From a virus, in IMG/VR virus record IMGVR_UViG_3300028734_000032, positions 1 through 46,225 of that record: a DNA stretch of 46,225 nucleotides; one strand, 5' to 3'. Position 1 is the stretch's first letter; the number at the start of each line of letters is the position of its first letter. Both the position numbers and the translations under genes were made by a program. The notes beneath the pieces were generated by a model. That model did no database searches. It saw only the letters and a list, made by a program, of their open reading frames with translations, and was not told the DNA's origin. Below are positions 23,512 through 30,895 of this stretch, one piece after another.

Positions 23512-25260
23512 ATGGCTGATACTTCAGGTTTGTATATAGGAGCTAACGCTCCGGAAGATACTACATTAATTTGGTTTGACACAACCCCTTCTCAGAAATG
23601 TCATAAAGTTTATGATTTTTTTCTTTTGAATTGGATTGTTTTGAAGCAAGAAATTATATCCGTTATTCAATACAGCGAGTTAGTTAATCTTGCTTCGGGT
23701 GATGGGTTGTCATTGGGGGCTCATTATAGAATAACAGATAAATTAAATGCGATAGCAGTTGCAATTACAACCACCAAGGTTCAATACACAGACGCATTAG
23801 GAAATATCGTTGTTGATGATTTAGGAACTAACATACAATACCACGTTACGTCATCTAATTTACTGATTGATGATTTGGCAGGCGTGTTTGATTTAACCAA
23901 TAAGAAATTAATATTCACATTTGATGAAGTCGACTTTGATTTTACTGATGGGTATATTTTCGGTAAATCAAAAGTCGAGGGGATATTTTCGTTAGCAAAA
24001 TACAAATTATCTAAGCTGATATCGGAGGGTCAAGGCAATTTGATATCTTGGAATAATGGATTGTATTTCAATTTCAAATGGGCGTTGGATTCTTGGAAAG
24101 ATAAGGCGGGGGGATTTGTATCTAAAGAAAAATATGATACCGACATGGATTTGGTGTCCCGAGATACAACAGCGATAGGTTCTAACTATCAAAGTATTGT
24201 AGCTAAGACCGCTGAAGAAATTAATAATCAAACTTCGTCTAATGAGATTTATTCAAAGACAGTCCCATCTCTTGTCGCAACGGGAGAAGCGACGGACATA
24301 TTATTAAACGATTCTTTGTTAATAATAGTGTCCAAGTTTCAACGCTGGATAAACAAATTTAAAGAAGCGACAGGAATTAAATTGTCGCTTGATTTTTCCC
24401 CATCTTCTTCTGTTTCCGCCATAAACAACAATGACAGCGTGGATTCGGCTTTCAGAAAAACGCAAGCTCAAATAAATAACACTAATGCGTTTGTTAGCAA
24501 TTTTTCCAAGACTTACAGGAAACAACTTTCCGGAGATAAATCAACTTGGTTAGCTCAAAACTTAGCAGTTGGTGAATCTGTAGAAGTGTATTACGCAGAT
24601 TTTTCATACGCTTGGAGTTCTGTACGCGATGTTATGAATATTTGGGCTTCTCAAGCCGACTTTATTTCTTCAAAACGTCCAATAATACAAATTATATTCA
24701 AGGCTGGACAATATCCTCTTTGGTTACGCATTACTAAAGTATCATCAACAGTTTGGGCGGCAGAAGTTCATAAAAGCGATTCGGCATCGATTTGGAGATA
24801 TTTTGCCACTACATACGCAGCAAACCAAATTTTAAAACTGGATGTGGTTGCATTGACTTTGATATCCGATGACACTTTGGTTGTTTCGGGGTCTACCAAA
24901 ATACAAAATTTGATAACGCTTAATGTATTGTTTGTTAAATATGACCAAACTGATGGTCCATTTAGAGACCAGATACACATCAAGGCTACTAGCAGCGAGG
25001 CGGTTGGTAGCGCATTAGTTTCTAATATAATAGGTTACGCTAGGACGACTGGTCCAGACGTCACCGTAGACCATAATATAACCATACCAATTGGAGGAGT
25101 AGAATCGGAAACATACATTATCGACGATGTGTATAATCCCGCTAACCAGCAGGAAAATGCTGTGGCTGGGGTAGATTATTCAGTGTCGATAAATAGCTTA
25201 GCACCGACCAGCGATTTGACCGAAGATTATAGCATAGACAGCACAGTTGTGTACAAATAA
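23512..25260 (+). CDS. fibre-like structural protein
   Basis: A 582-residue protein rich in Ser, Thr, Asn and Val with long beta-type stretches. The first 20 residues (SGLYIGANAPEDTTLIWFD) are of a kind often seen at the start of phage fibre or head-decoration proteins. The middle contains helical segments (EKYDTDMDLVSRDTTAIGSN) and the C-terminus ends in beta repeats (VDYSVSINSLAP). Position after the portal and before the holin suggests a head or tail fibre; the exact role and any receptor specificity are unknown. Confidence 0.5.
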   Translation: MADTSGLYIGANAPEDTTLIWFDTTPSQKCHKVYDFFLLNWIVLKQEIISVIQYSELVNLASGDGLSLGAHYRITDKLNAIAVAITTTKVQYTDALGNIVVDDLGTNIQYHVTSSNLLIDDLAGVFDLTNKKLIFTFDEVDFDFTDGYIFGKSKVEGIFSLAKYKLSKLISEGQGNLISWNNGLYFNFKWALDSWKDKAGGFVSKEKYDTDMDLVSRDTTAIGSNYQSIVAKTAEEINNQTSSNEIYSKTVPSLVATGEATDILLNDSLLIIVSKFQRWINKFKEATGIKLSLDFSPSSSVSAINNNDSVDSAFRKTQAQINNTNAFVSNFSKTYRKQLSGDKSTWLAQNLAVGESVEVYYADFSYAWSSVRDVMNIWASQADFISSKRPIIQIIFKAGQYPLWLRITKVSSTVWAAEVHKSDSASIWRYFATTYAANQILKLDVVALTLISDDTLVVSGSTKIQNLITLNVLFVKYDQTDGPFRDQIHIKATSSEAVGSALVSNIIGYARTTGPDVTVDHNITIPIGGVESETYIIDDVYNPANQQENAVAGVDYSVSINSLAPTSDLTEDYSIDSTVVYK

Positions 25261-25304
25261 ATAGATATACAGGGCTATAAATTTGCATAAAATAGTAATA
25301 TGAG

Positions 25305-25823
25305 ATGGAATTGAATGCTTTTCAAAAAGTTGTTTTAACAATAGACGATTTAGTCTTAAAACTAAGACTTATTTTCAGTACTGTCATGGGTTGGGGGATG
25401 ATGTTTATGATGTTCGTTGCCGCAACGTTTGGCGTAAAGGCGCAATTATTTCATTGGGTGCTGTTGGCTCTTTTTATCGATTTATTTTTTGGGTGTTGGT
25501 CTTCTTTGAAGGTTCGTAAATTTAAAATAAGCATCGCGCTTTATTCAACAGCGGTGAAATTGGTAATGTATTTTGTTTTATTTTTTATGCCGTTGGTCTT
25601 AGAAAAAGTTTTAATCAACAACGACATAAGTATAGGGACTGTTTTCGTAACAGCGTTATTATGTGCAGCCGAGTTCTTTTCTGTATGCGCTCATATGTTA
25701 ATAATAAAGCCTGATTTGCCAGCGGTAAAAATGATGAAGAAATTACTGTCAGGCGAAATAGCTCATAAGTTAGGAGTACACGAAGACGATGTAGAAAACT
25801 ATTTTAAACAAGAAGAAAAATGA
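25305..25823 (+). CDS. holin of the Bacteroidetes / phage_holin_4 type
   Basis: A 172-residue membrane protein with three or four hydrophobic segments: about 25-45 (FSTVMGWGMMFMMFVAATFG), 47-65 (LFHWVLLALFIDLFFGCW), 83-103 (TAVKLVMYFVLFFMPLVLEK) and 110-130. The 'LLALFIDLFFGCWSSLKVRKFKIS' segment matches the D-x(2)-G-x(2)-S/A-layout of holin family 4. The C-terminal tail is cytoplasmic and acidic. Holins open the inner membrane at lysis. It overlaps the next gene by four bases. The endolysin lies 11 kb downstream. Confidence 0.78.
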   Translation: MELNAFQKVVLTIDDLVLKLRLIFSTVMGWGMMFMMFVAATFGVKAQLFHWVLLALFIDLFFGCWSSLKVRKFKISIALYSTAVKLVMYFVLFFMPLVLEKVLINNDISIGTVFVTALLCAAEFFSVCAHMLIIKPDLPAVKMMKKLLSGEIAHKLGVHEDDVENYFKQEEK

Positions 25824-26407
25824 CAACAGGAAACAAATTTTTGACCGCAGGAATCACTATCGTAGTTTTATTTTTCGCTGGATTGTTTACGGGGCGTTTA
25901 ACAGTAAAAACTGCAATAAACACTAAAACGGTAACGGTAACTAAGAAAGTTCCGTACGAGATTATTAAAACATTGGATAACCCAGTTCCTTATGCGGTGC
26001 ATGATACCGTTCCGTATGCTGTAGCAGGTAAAACAATTATTCAAAAGGTTGACACAACAGCAATTTTGGCTGATTACCATTTAGAAAGAGATTACAATCT
26101 TGATTATTCAACTGACAGTTTAGGTACGTTTAAGGTTGATGTAAAAGTTGTGGGAAATAAAATAATAAAAGCAAAATCAACCATACAACCGATTGTTAAA
26201 TACATAACGACCACCAATACCATAACTCGTATTCCGGCAATTCAGTTTTACGGTATGGTCGGGTCGTCGATAGATTTAAGTTTGAATCAGGTGCAAGCGG
26301 GGATTGATTTAGGTCAAAAGTATATGATTGGGGCTTCGGCAATACGTTACGTTGGTGTTTCAGGTCCTCAAGTAGGGTACACAATAAATGTTGGTATAAA
26401 ATTCTAA
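25820..26407 (+). CDS. membrane-anchored spanin-like protein
   Basis: A 195-residue protein with one N-terminal transmembrane segment (residues 9-24, GITIVVLFFAGLFTGR) and a periplasmic part with Val/Thr/Tyr repeats (NTKTVTVTKKVPYEII, NPVPYAVHDTVPYAVAG) and a beta-rich C-terminus (QVGYTINVGIKF). The N-in membrane anchor next to the holin suggests an inner-membrane spanin or similar lysis partner; the C-terminus resembles small outer-membrane beta proteins. The functional call is tentative. Confidence 0.5.
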   Translation: MTTGNKFLTAGITIVVLFFAGLFTGRLTVKTAINTKTVTVTKKVPYEIIKTLDNPVPYAVHDTVPYAVAGKTIIQKVDTTAILADYHLERDYNLDYSTDSLGTFKVDVKVVGNKIIKAKSTIQPIVKYITTTNTITRIPAIQFYGMVGSSIDLSLNQVQAGIDLGQKYMIGASAIRYVGVSGPQVGYTINVGIKF

Positions 26408-26419
26408 ACACGCAAAATC

Positions 26420-27436
26420 ATGTTAAACATTGGAGACGATAAAAGAAGAAACATATTAAAGGGGTTTGAAGACGAAATTGAAAAATCTCGCAGCGGAGTT
26501 TATGCAAATACTCCGGAAAACAAAAAACTCAACCGAGTTGGACAAAAGTATGGGGCTGAAAAGAAAGACGGTAACGAAGTTGACTCAAAGAAAGTCAAGT
26601 CGGCAGCTTCTTCTGAACAAACCATAAGAGCAAGGCGAGTTATGGATTCAGATGATTCAACTCCAGAACAAAAAGCAAAGGCAAAAGAATTTTTAGACAA
26701 CAAAAAAGTTGAGTTGGACGAAAACGGCAAGAAGAAGCCGATTACGAAGACACTTGAAGAACATGCTGCAACGACCGATACTGAAACTTTGAAAAAGGTT
26801 TTGGAATCAAAAGACGCAAAAGAAGAGTTAGTTTCAGCTGCAAAGAAAGAGCTCGAGAAACGCGGGGTCAGCATGGACAAGAAATCTTCTATGGGCATGA
26901 CAAAGGAAGAACACGCTGGACATGTGAAAACATTCAATGAAGCAATTGAGAAACTGTCGGGCGTTGATACTCCGGAAGCTAAAGAATCAGCAAAAAGCTT
27001 GACCGACCAGCGTAATGCTCACGAAAAAGCTTCGTACGAGTTTGATGAAAAACCTGATTCAAAAGACGTTGAAGATAAAAAAAGCGGATTTGATTTTAAA
27101 GGGTTAGCAAACCAATTAAAAGAATCTCAAAGAATTTACGATGAGGGCACGAAAGCTGGAGATATAGACTATGGGGCGAGATATGCCATATTAAGAAAAG
27201 TCGAATTGGCAATAAGCAAAAAAATAAAACAAGACGATTTAGTCAACATGCTTGGCGAAAGACCTTTATGGCCAGATATGTTTGCGCCATTCGTTTCTAA
27301 ATTTGATGACGAAAAAATACAAAGGTCTCTAGATTTTTATAAAGAGTTGAGCCAAGAAAAAGCTGGTTATTTAGATTATTACAAATATCTGACTGAAGCG
27401 GTTGAAATATCAAAAAGCAAAAAAGGCGATAAATAA
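26420..27436 (+). CDS. putative internal virion protein with leader and helical module
   Basis: A 338-residue, highly charged, helical protein. The shortened leader 'IGDDKRRNILKGF' (4-16) is followed by IEKS at 20-23. Residues about 112-165 (TLEEHAATTDTETLKKV ... KKELEKRGVSMD) align with residues 57-105 of the AAA ATPase at 33037 (TLKEWASKTDDSKL ... REELEKRGVDIS), so a module is shared. An earlier copy-like helix (EQTIRARRVMDSDDSTPEQKAKAKEFL) precedes it. The C-terminal domain (about 225-338) is helical without known motifs. It is placed just before the metallopeptidase; no enzymatic signature is seen. Confidence 0.5.
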   Translation: MLNIGDDKRRNILKGFEDEIEKSRSGVYANTPENKKLNRVGQKYGAEKKDGNEVDSKKVKSAASSEQTIRARRVMDSDDSTPEQKAKAKEFLDNKKVELDENGKKKPITKTLEEHAATTDTETLKKVLESKDAKEELVSAAKKELEKRGVSMDKKSSMGMTKEEHAGHVKTFNEAIEKLSGVDTPEAKESAKSLTDQRNAHEKASYEFDEKPDSKDVEDKKSGFDFKGLANQLKESQRIYDEGTKAGDIDYGARYAILRKVELAISKKIKQDDLVNMLGERPLWPDMFAPFVSKFDDEKIQRSLDFYKELSQEKAGYLDYYKYLTEAVEISKSKKGDK

Positions 27437-27437
27437 T

Positions 27438-28424
27438 ATGGCAAAGAAAGATTCACATTTCATACCTTCACCCTTCAAAGTTGTAACTGAATATGAAAAC
27501 AAGTTCATTTCAGAATACAACACTAATTTGTCGGGGGCGGTTGCGGATGTGTTAAAGTATATCGCTAAATCAGCGGCAGTCGACACCAAAGACGAGGACA
27601 TCGATAAGGCGCAAGAAAACGACATTGAAAAGGGGCATAACGTGGGAGATATTCATCCGAACGGTAAATGGGTCTGGAAACAGCTTCCTTCAGGGAAGTA
27701 TGATTGGCGTAATGTCAGCAAGAGCGATGCGAAACCCGCTGCTAAGAAACACGAAATAAATGATGAAGCTCAAGCGTACATAGATATTATTTCGTTAAAT
27801 CCGAAACTTGATAAGTATCAAAAATACAAAGATTTGCTAAAAACTAAATTCGATATTAATTATGATGAATTAGACAAAGATGATAGTTATATACAAAGTG
27901 CGAATTTAAAAGACATTAAGCACAAAACAGATTTTTTGAATTTTGACAATTACATAAAATACGCTAAGAAGATATATCAACTAAGAAATTTAGAACAGCC
28001 TGTTAATTTAGATATTGAAATTTCGTTCGATGAAGCTGAAAAAATAACAAGGGATATTAAATTAAAGTTGGTGTTGAGGGAGTACAACGGCGGCTCTGGA
28101 AATATAGCTGGACATGATTTGATAGATACTATCTCTATGCCTTCCAAATTGGATGCAAATACGTTTGTGCATGAATTAGGACATCATTATGACCACTTTG
28201 AAAGTAAGGGGTACAAGGGGTTTGCTAAAACCATTACGCACGCAAGCAGCCCTTATGAGATTAGCAAGAGCAATGAAGTGTTTGCAGAAAATTTTATGCA
28301 TTATTTTATCGCGCCTGATTGGTTGAAAAAGGAATTGCCAACCGTATTCGAAGAATTGGACAAAAAGATTAATTCGAGGTACAAAAAATTAATCAACGAA
28401 ATTATTAAGCCTATCAAAAAATGA
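27438..28424 (+). CDS. putative packaged zinc metallopeptidase
   Basis: A 328-residue protein starting at ATG 27438 (the frame is open 36 bases further upstream inside the previous gene). Putative sites IAKS 42-45, IDKA 55-58 and IEKG 63-66 lead into the GD-HP/DWR module (67-92). The C-terminal domain carries a zincin motif HELGHHYDH (245-253), with Glu246 as catalytic base and His245/His249 as ligands, and a downstream 'NEVFAENFMHYF' (279-290) that supplies a plausible third Glu ligand, as in gluzincins. This suggests a protease delivered into the host. The cellular target is unknown. The stop overlaps the next start (ATGA). Confidence 0.68.
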   Translation: MAKKDSHFIPSPFKVVTEYENKFISEYNTNLSGAVADVLKYIAKSAAVDTKDEDIDKAQENDIEKGHNVGDIHPNGKWVWKQLPSGKYDWRNVSKSDAKPAAKKHEINDEAQAYIDIISLNPKLDKYQKYKDLLKTKFDINYDELDKDDSYIQSANLKDIKHKTDFLNFDNYIKYAKKIYQLRNLEQPVNLDIEISFDEAEKITRDIKLKLVLREYNGGSGNIAGHDLIDTISMPSKLDANTFVHELGHHYDHFESKGYKGFAKTITHASSPYEISKSNEVFAENFMHYFIAPDWLKKELPTVFEELDKKINSRYKKLINEIIKPIKK

Positions 28425-29353
28425 TATTCAACAATAACCAAATACAAGATATACTCGGAATACTCAAAAGGTGGGAATGCATATTCGTGGGTAAACAACT
28501 TGGATACAATTATCTGTCGGCTAACGAAAAAGCGTTACTTCTAGCTTCCGGAATTGACGTAAATTTGTATAAGAATAGTCAAGGTATAATAGACCATGCA
28601 TTCTACTTTGGAATATTGTCCGACGCATTAGGTTCTAAAAGAGCAAAGGGATTGAATTACTCGCAGTTTACAAAGTTTTTAGGTTCTGGTAACTTCATAC
28701 CTTTGACCGAACAAGAAAGATTTGCTCTTGAACAAATCAAGAACCGAGCATATAATGATATTGGTGGGCTGGGTAGTCGTATCAGACAAGGTACTTCAAA
28801 TATCATAGTTCGTGGCAATCAAAAGAACCAATTCAAAATAAAGGCGTTAATCAAGGATAAGGCGGCGAAGGCTGTCGAATTACGAAAAAGCGGGCGTACT
28901 CTAGCAGCGGAACTTGGGGAAGCGACTAAGGACTGGGAAAGGGATTGGCTGCGTATTGCTTACTACTTATTACACGAAGCGTATAACTCCGGAATAGCTC
29001 AAAGTATCGTAAAGAACCACGGCGTTGATTCCGAAGTCTATTTTGATGTTTATGAAGGAGCTTGTAAACATTGCAAAGAGCTTTACTTGACAGACCCAGA
29101 AGACCCAAATAGCGAACCGATAGTTTATGTATTGGATGATGTAATAGCGAACGGGAATAACATAGGACTCAAGGCGGCTGATTATAAGGCGACAATTTCT
29201 CCAGTTCACCCGTACTGTCGTTGCACAATAAACCATAAGCAAAAAGGTTATCTTTGGGATTCAGGTTTACGGGCGTTCTCTATTGCTCCAAAATATATTG
29301 CTAAAAATCCAAGACTTCAAGGTGTGAAGCTTGACATAAAAGTCACAAAATAA
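28421..29353 (+). CDS. minor head protein (Mu gpF / SPP1 gp7-like)
   Basis: A 310-residue protein with the C-terminal signature of phage head-morphogenesis proteins: 'YEGACKHCKELYL' (two Cys), a gap, then 'SPVHPYCRCTINHK', giving a Cys/His zinc-like site (C-x2-C ... H-P-x-C-R-C). The preceding helical region (WERDWLRIAYYLLHEAYNSGIAQSIVKNHG) is typical of the family. Such proteins sit near the portal and help head assembly or DNA ejection. Unlike in many phages, it lies 5 kb downstream of the portal with lysis and effector genes in between. Confidence 0.82.
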   Translation: MIFNNNQIQDILGILKRWECIFVGKQLGYNYLSANEKALLLASGIDVNLYKNSQGIIDHAFYFGILSDALGSKRAKGLNYSQFTKFLGSGNFIPLTEQERFALEQIKNRAYNDIGGLGSRIRQGTSNIIVRGNQKNQFKIKALIKDKAAKAVELRKSGRTLAAELGEATKDWERDWLRIAYYLLHEAYNSGIAQSIVKNHGVDSEVYFDVYEGACKHCKELYLTDPEDPNSEPIVYVLDDVIANGNNIGLKAADYKATISPVHPYCRCTINHKQKGYLWDSGLRAFSIAPKYIAKNPRLQGVKLDIKVTK

Positions 29354-29380
29354 CTACCAAGGTTATTAATATTACACGAC

Positions 29381-29438
29381 AATCTATGACGTTTATTTGA
29401 AATACGTTTGGACGAGGGTTCGACTCCCTCCAGCTCCA
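29381..29438 (+). other. tmRNA acceptor piece
   Basis: The T-stem GAGGG 29414-29418 / CCCTC 29426-29430 encloses the 7-base loop TTCGACT; then come the acceptor 3' strand CAGCTCC (29431-29437) and discriminator A (29438). The lead-in 'GGACGAGGGTTCGACTCCC' closely resembles the 3' end of bacterial tmRNAs. A full CCA is not encoded (ACAT follows), so it would be added after processing. Upstream, TATGACGTT (29386-29394) can pair with AGCGTTATA of the coding piece (29543-29551) with two G-U pairs, a candidate for the long helix joining the two pieces. Confidence 0.8.
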
Positions 29439-29523
29439 CATCCTTCGCCAGAGGAGTAACTAACAGAAGGCAACTGCATTCCGATTATGCCTTAGACTAC
29501 GGGAATGTTAGTTACAATTATAC
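29439..29523 (+). other. tmRNA intervening segment (removed in processing)
   Basis: These 85 bases separate the acceptor and coding pieces. GTAACTAACA (29456-29465) is perfectly complementary to TGTTAGTTAC (29506-29515), forming a 10-bp stem that would stack towards the acceptor stem and hold the two future ends together. An inner AAGGC (29467-29471) / GCCTT (29489-29493) can extend it. The segment has no start-to-stop reading frame of note. Confidence 0.7.
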
Positions 29524-29646
29524 GGGGCTGTTTGGTTTTGACAGCGTTATAAGTAGGGTAAAAAGAGAAAGTCGTTGTCTATAACGGGCAAAACAATCAA
29601 CTTTTCTAATGCACCGCTCAGAGCAGTAGCATAAGACGTGAACCAA
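29524..29646 (+). other. tmRNA coding piece with tag reading frame
   Basis: It starts with GGGGCTGTTTGGTTTTGACA, very like tmRNA 5' ends (GGGGCUG, D-loop analogue, GAC). The likely tag frame runs 29587-29634: GGC resume codon, then K-T-I-N-F-S-N-A-P-L-R-A-V-A and TAA, giving GKTINFSNAPLRAVA. The six bases before GGC (ATAACG) keep the A-U-A at -6 to -4 seen in E. coli tmRNA. The Ala-Val-Ala end fits a small, hydrophobic proteolysis signal, although most tags end in two alanines. Confidence 0.75.
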
Positions 29647-29675
29647 GGGGAGCCGCGAAAAGGCTCCCCATTTTT
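29647..29675 (+). terminator. rho-independent terminator of the tmRNA
   Basis: GGGGAGCC (29647-29654) pairs perfectly with GGCTCCCC (29662-29669) around a seven-base loop, followed by ATTTTT. It lies 13 bases after the tag stop codon, which confirms that the coding piece is the 3' end of the transcript, as expected for a permuted gene. Confidence 0.92.
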
Positions 29676-29707
29676 GTCACCAGAGTTAATAAAGAAAAAT
29701 ATACATT

Positions 29708-29920
29708 ATGACACTAAACGAAGTTGAACAATTTGCTATAAATTTAGCAATGTCGGGCATAAAGATTCCCGAAGACATGTCAATTACTGCCTCTATAAGT
29801 AGCGAAGAACTAAAAGACATGCCTTTCACTAACCGAAAAATAGAGTTGATGGATAAACCAAAGGCAACGATTTACAGTTCGTCAACTGGCTATATATTTG
29901 AAATTTTTAAAAAAGATTAA
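29708..29920 (+). CDS. hypothetical protein
   Basis: A 70-residue protein. An N-terminal helix (LNEVEQFAINLAMSGIKIPEDM) is followed by strand-forming segments and a hydrophobic end (GYIFEIFKKD). It lies between the tmRNA and the radical SAM gene, six bases ahead of the latter, and shares a similar leader (ATACATTATG). No family is recognised; it may be an accessory peptide of the cassette. Confidence 0.5.
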   Translation: MTLNEVEQFAINLAMSGIKIPEDMSITASISSEELKDMPFTNRKIELMDKPKATIYSSSTGYIFEIFKKD

Positions 29921-29926
29921 TACATT

Positions 29927-30895
29927 ATGGCATTAGAAGATTTAGAATTACAACATGCCCCATACTCAATACAAATTGAGCCGACCGAGGGGTGTAATCT
30001 TGGTTGCAGTTTTTGCGGGTTAAGGGGAATGCGAGAAAAAGGTACTACTCCTTGGAATTTTATGACGCTAAAGACTGCAAAAGAAATAGCGGGCGAAATA
30101 GCTAAAGCAAATTGGCCAAGTAAGATAATCTTCGCAATGCACGGGGAACCAACTTTGAACCCGCAATTATTGGACATAATTAGTATTTTCAGGTTTGCTT
30201 TGCCAAAGACAATATTTCATTTAATAACGAACGGGTACGGTATCGCAAAAGAAGAAGATTTCATACACGAAAAAATAGAAGCTTTAAAAGAAGCAGGCAT
30301 CAACCATCTATTGTTAGACAACTATTCAGACGAAGGAGATTGGTCAAAAATTGTTAAGGAGATGGATGGCAAGGAAGACATACAATATCTCAAAGCAGGG
30401 ATACCAATGTTCTCTGACAAAAAAGAGTTCCGTATTTTAGTTGTTCCGCCAATACGTACCGAACAAATATCATTAGTTCGTAACCTAACTAACCATTGTG
30501 GAGCAGCGTTCCCATTGGATAACAAAGACCAACATAAACGTTGCACTATGCCGTTTAGGGAAATGTCTTTTCGCTGGGATGGAAATGTGGCTTTATGTTG
30601 CGACGACTTCAGAGGCACTTATCCAATTGGCAGTATATTTGACTATGAAATTGACGCGCTGTGGAACCACGAACGTTTTCAAGCCGCCAGAGTTATGTTG
30701 TATAATAAGGAACGAAGTTTCTCACCATGTTTAGGTTGTACAAATTTAAGCATGCGAGTTGGATTACTTCCAGATCCAACAGGTCAAAAGACACTTCCGG
30801 AAATAAGCGATGAAGTCCGGACATTGGCCCAATCAGTAACAAAAAAGAATCAACCTTTATCAAAAATAATTGTAAAAAGAAAATGGGAAAAGTAG
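29927..30895 (+). CDS. radical SAM enzyme with SPASM-like C-terminal domain
   Basis: A 322-residue enzyme. Cys23, Cys27 and Cys30 form the C-x3-C-x2-C cluster site (EGCNLGCSFCG), followed by 'FAMHGEPTLNP' (the SAM-contacting GEP motif) and 'HLITNGYG'. The C-terminal part has further cysteines (HKRCTMPF, WDGNVALCCDDFRG, SPCLGC) with the 'G.....C.D..g...GSI.....W' pattern of SPASM/Twitch domains, which bind extra Fe-S clusters. Such enzymes modify peptides, sugars or nucleotides by radical chemistry. The substrate is unknown. It overlaps the deacetylase gene by 13 bases, so the two act together in all likelihood. Confidence 0.9.
   Translation: MALEDLELQHAPYSIQIEPTEGCNLGCSFCGLRGMREKGTTPWNFMTLKTAKEIAGEIAKANWPSKIIFAMHGEPTLNPQLLDIISIFRFALPKTIFHLITNGYGIAKEEDFIHEKIEALKEAGINHLLLDNYSDEGDWSKIVKEMDGKEDIQYLKAGIPMFSDKKEFRILVVPPIRTEQISLVRNLTNHCGAAFPLDNKDQHKRCTMPFREMSFRWDGNVALCCDDFRGTYPIGSIFDYEIDALWNHERFQAARVMLYNKERSFSPCLGCTNLSMRVGLLPDPTGQKTLPEISDEVRTLAQSVTKKNQPLSKIIVKRKWEK

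Larger units (their letters stand above)
29356..29675 (+). ncRNA. ssrA: tmRNA (ssrA) with circularly permuted gene order
   Basis: The region holds tmRNA parts in permuted order: acceptor piece (T-arm and 3' acceptor strand), intervening hairpin, then coding piece (5' acceptor strand, D-loop analogue, tag frame), ending in a terminator. GGGGCTG 29524-29530 pairs with CAGCTCC 29431-29437 over seven bases including the G3-U70 wobble (G29526/T29435) that alanyl-tRNA synthetase recognises. tmRNA, charged with Ala and bound by SmpB, frees stalled ribosomes and tags the nascent chain. Two-piece tmRNAs from permuted genes are known in Alphaproteobacteria, some Betaproteobacteria and Cyanobacteria. 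The 5' limit of the transcript is approximate. Confidence 0.85.

Noticed and set aside
25278-25285. TAAATTTG before the holin as a promoter -7 element
   Set aside because: The matching -33 position holds AAAT and no TTTG, so support is too weak for an entry.
29411-29440. tRNA/tmRNA 3' end as a phage attachment site (attP)
   Set aside because: Many elements integrate at the ssrA 3' end, but here the matching 5' acceptor strand, tag frame and terminator follow within 90 bases, the site is inside a virion gene block, and no integrase is visible. A permuted tmRNA explains all parts.
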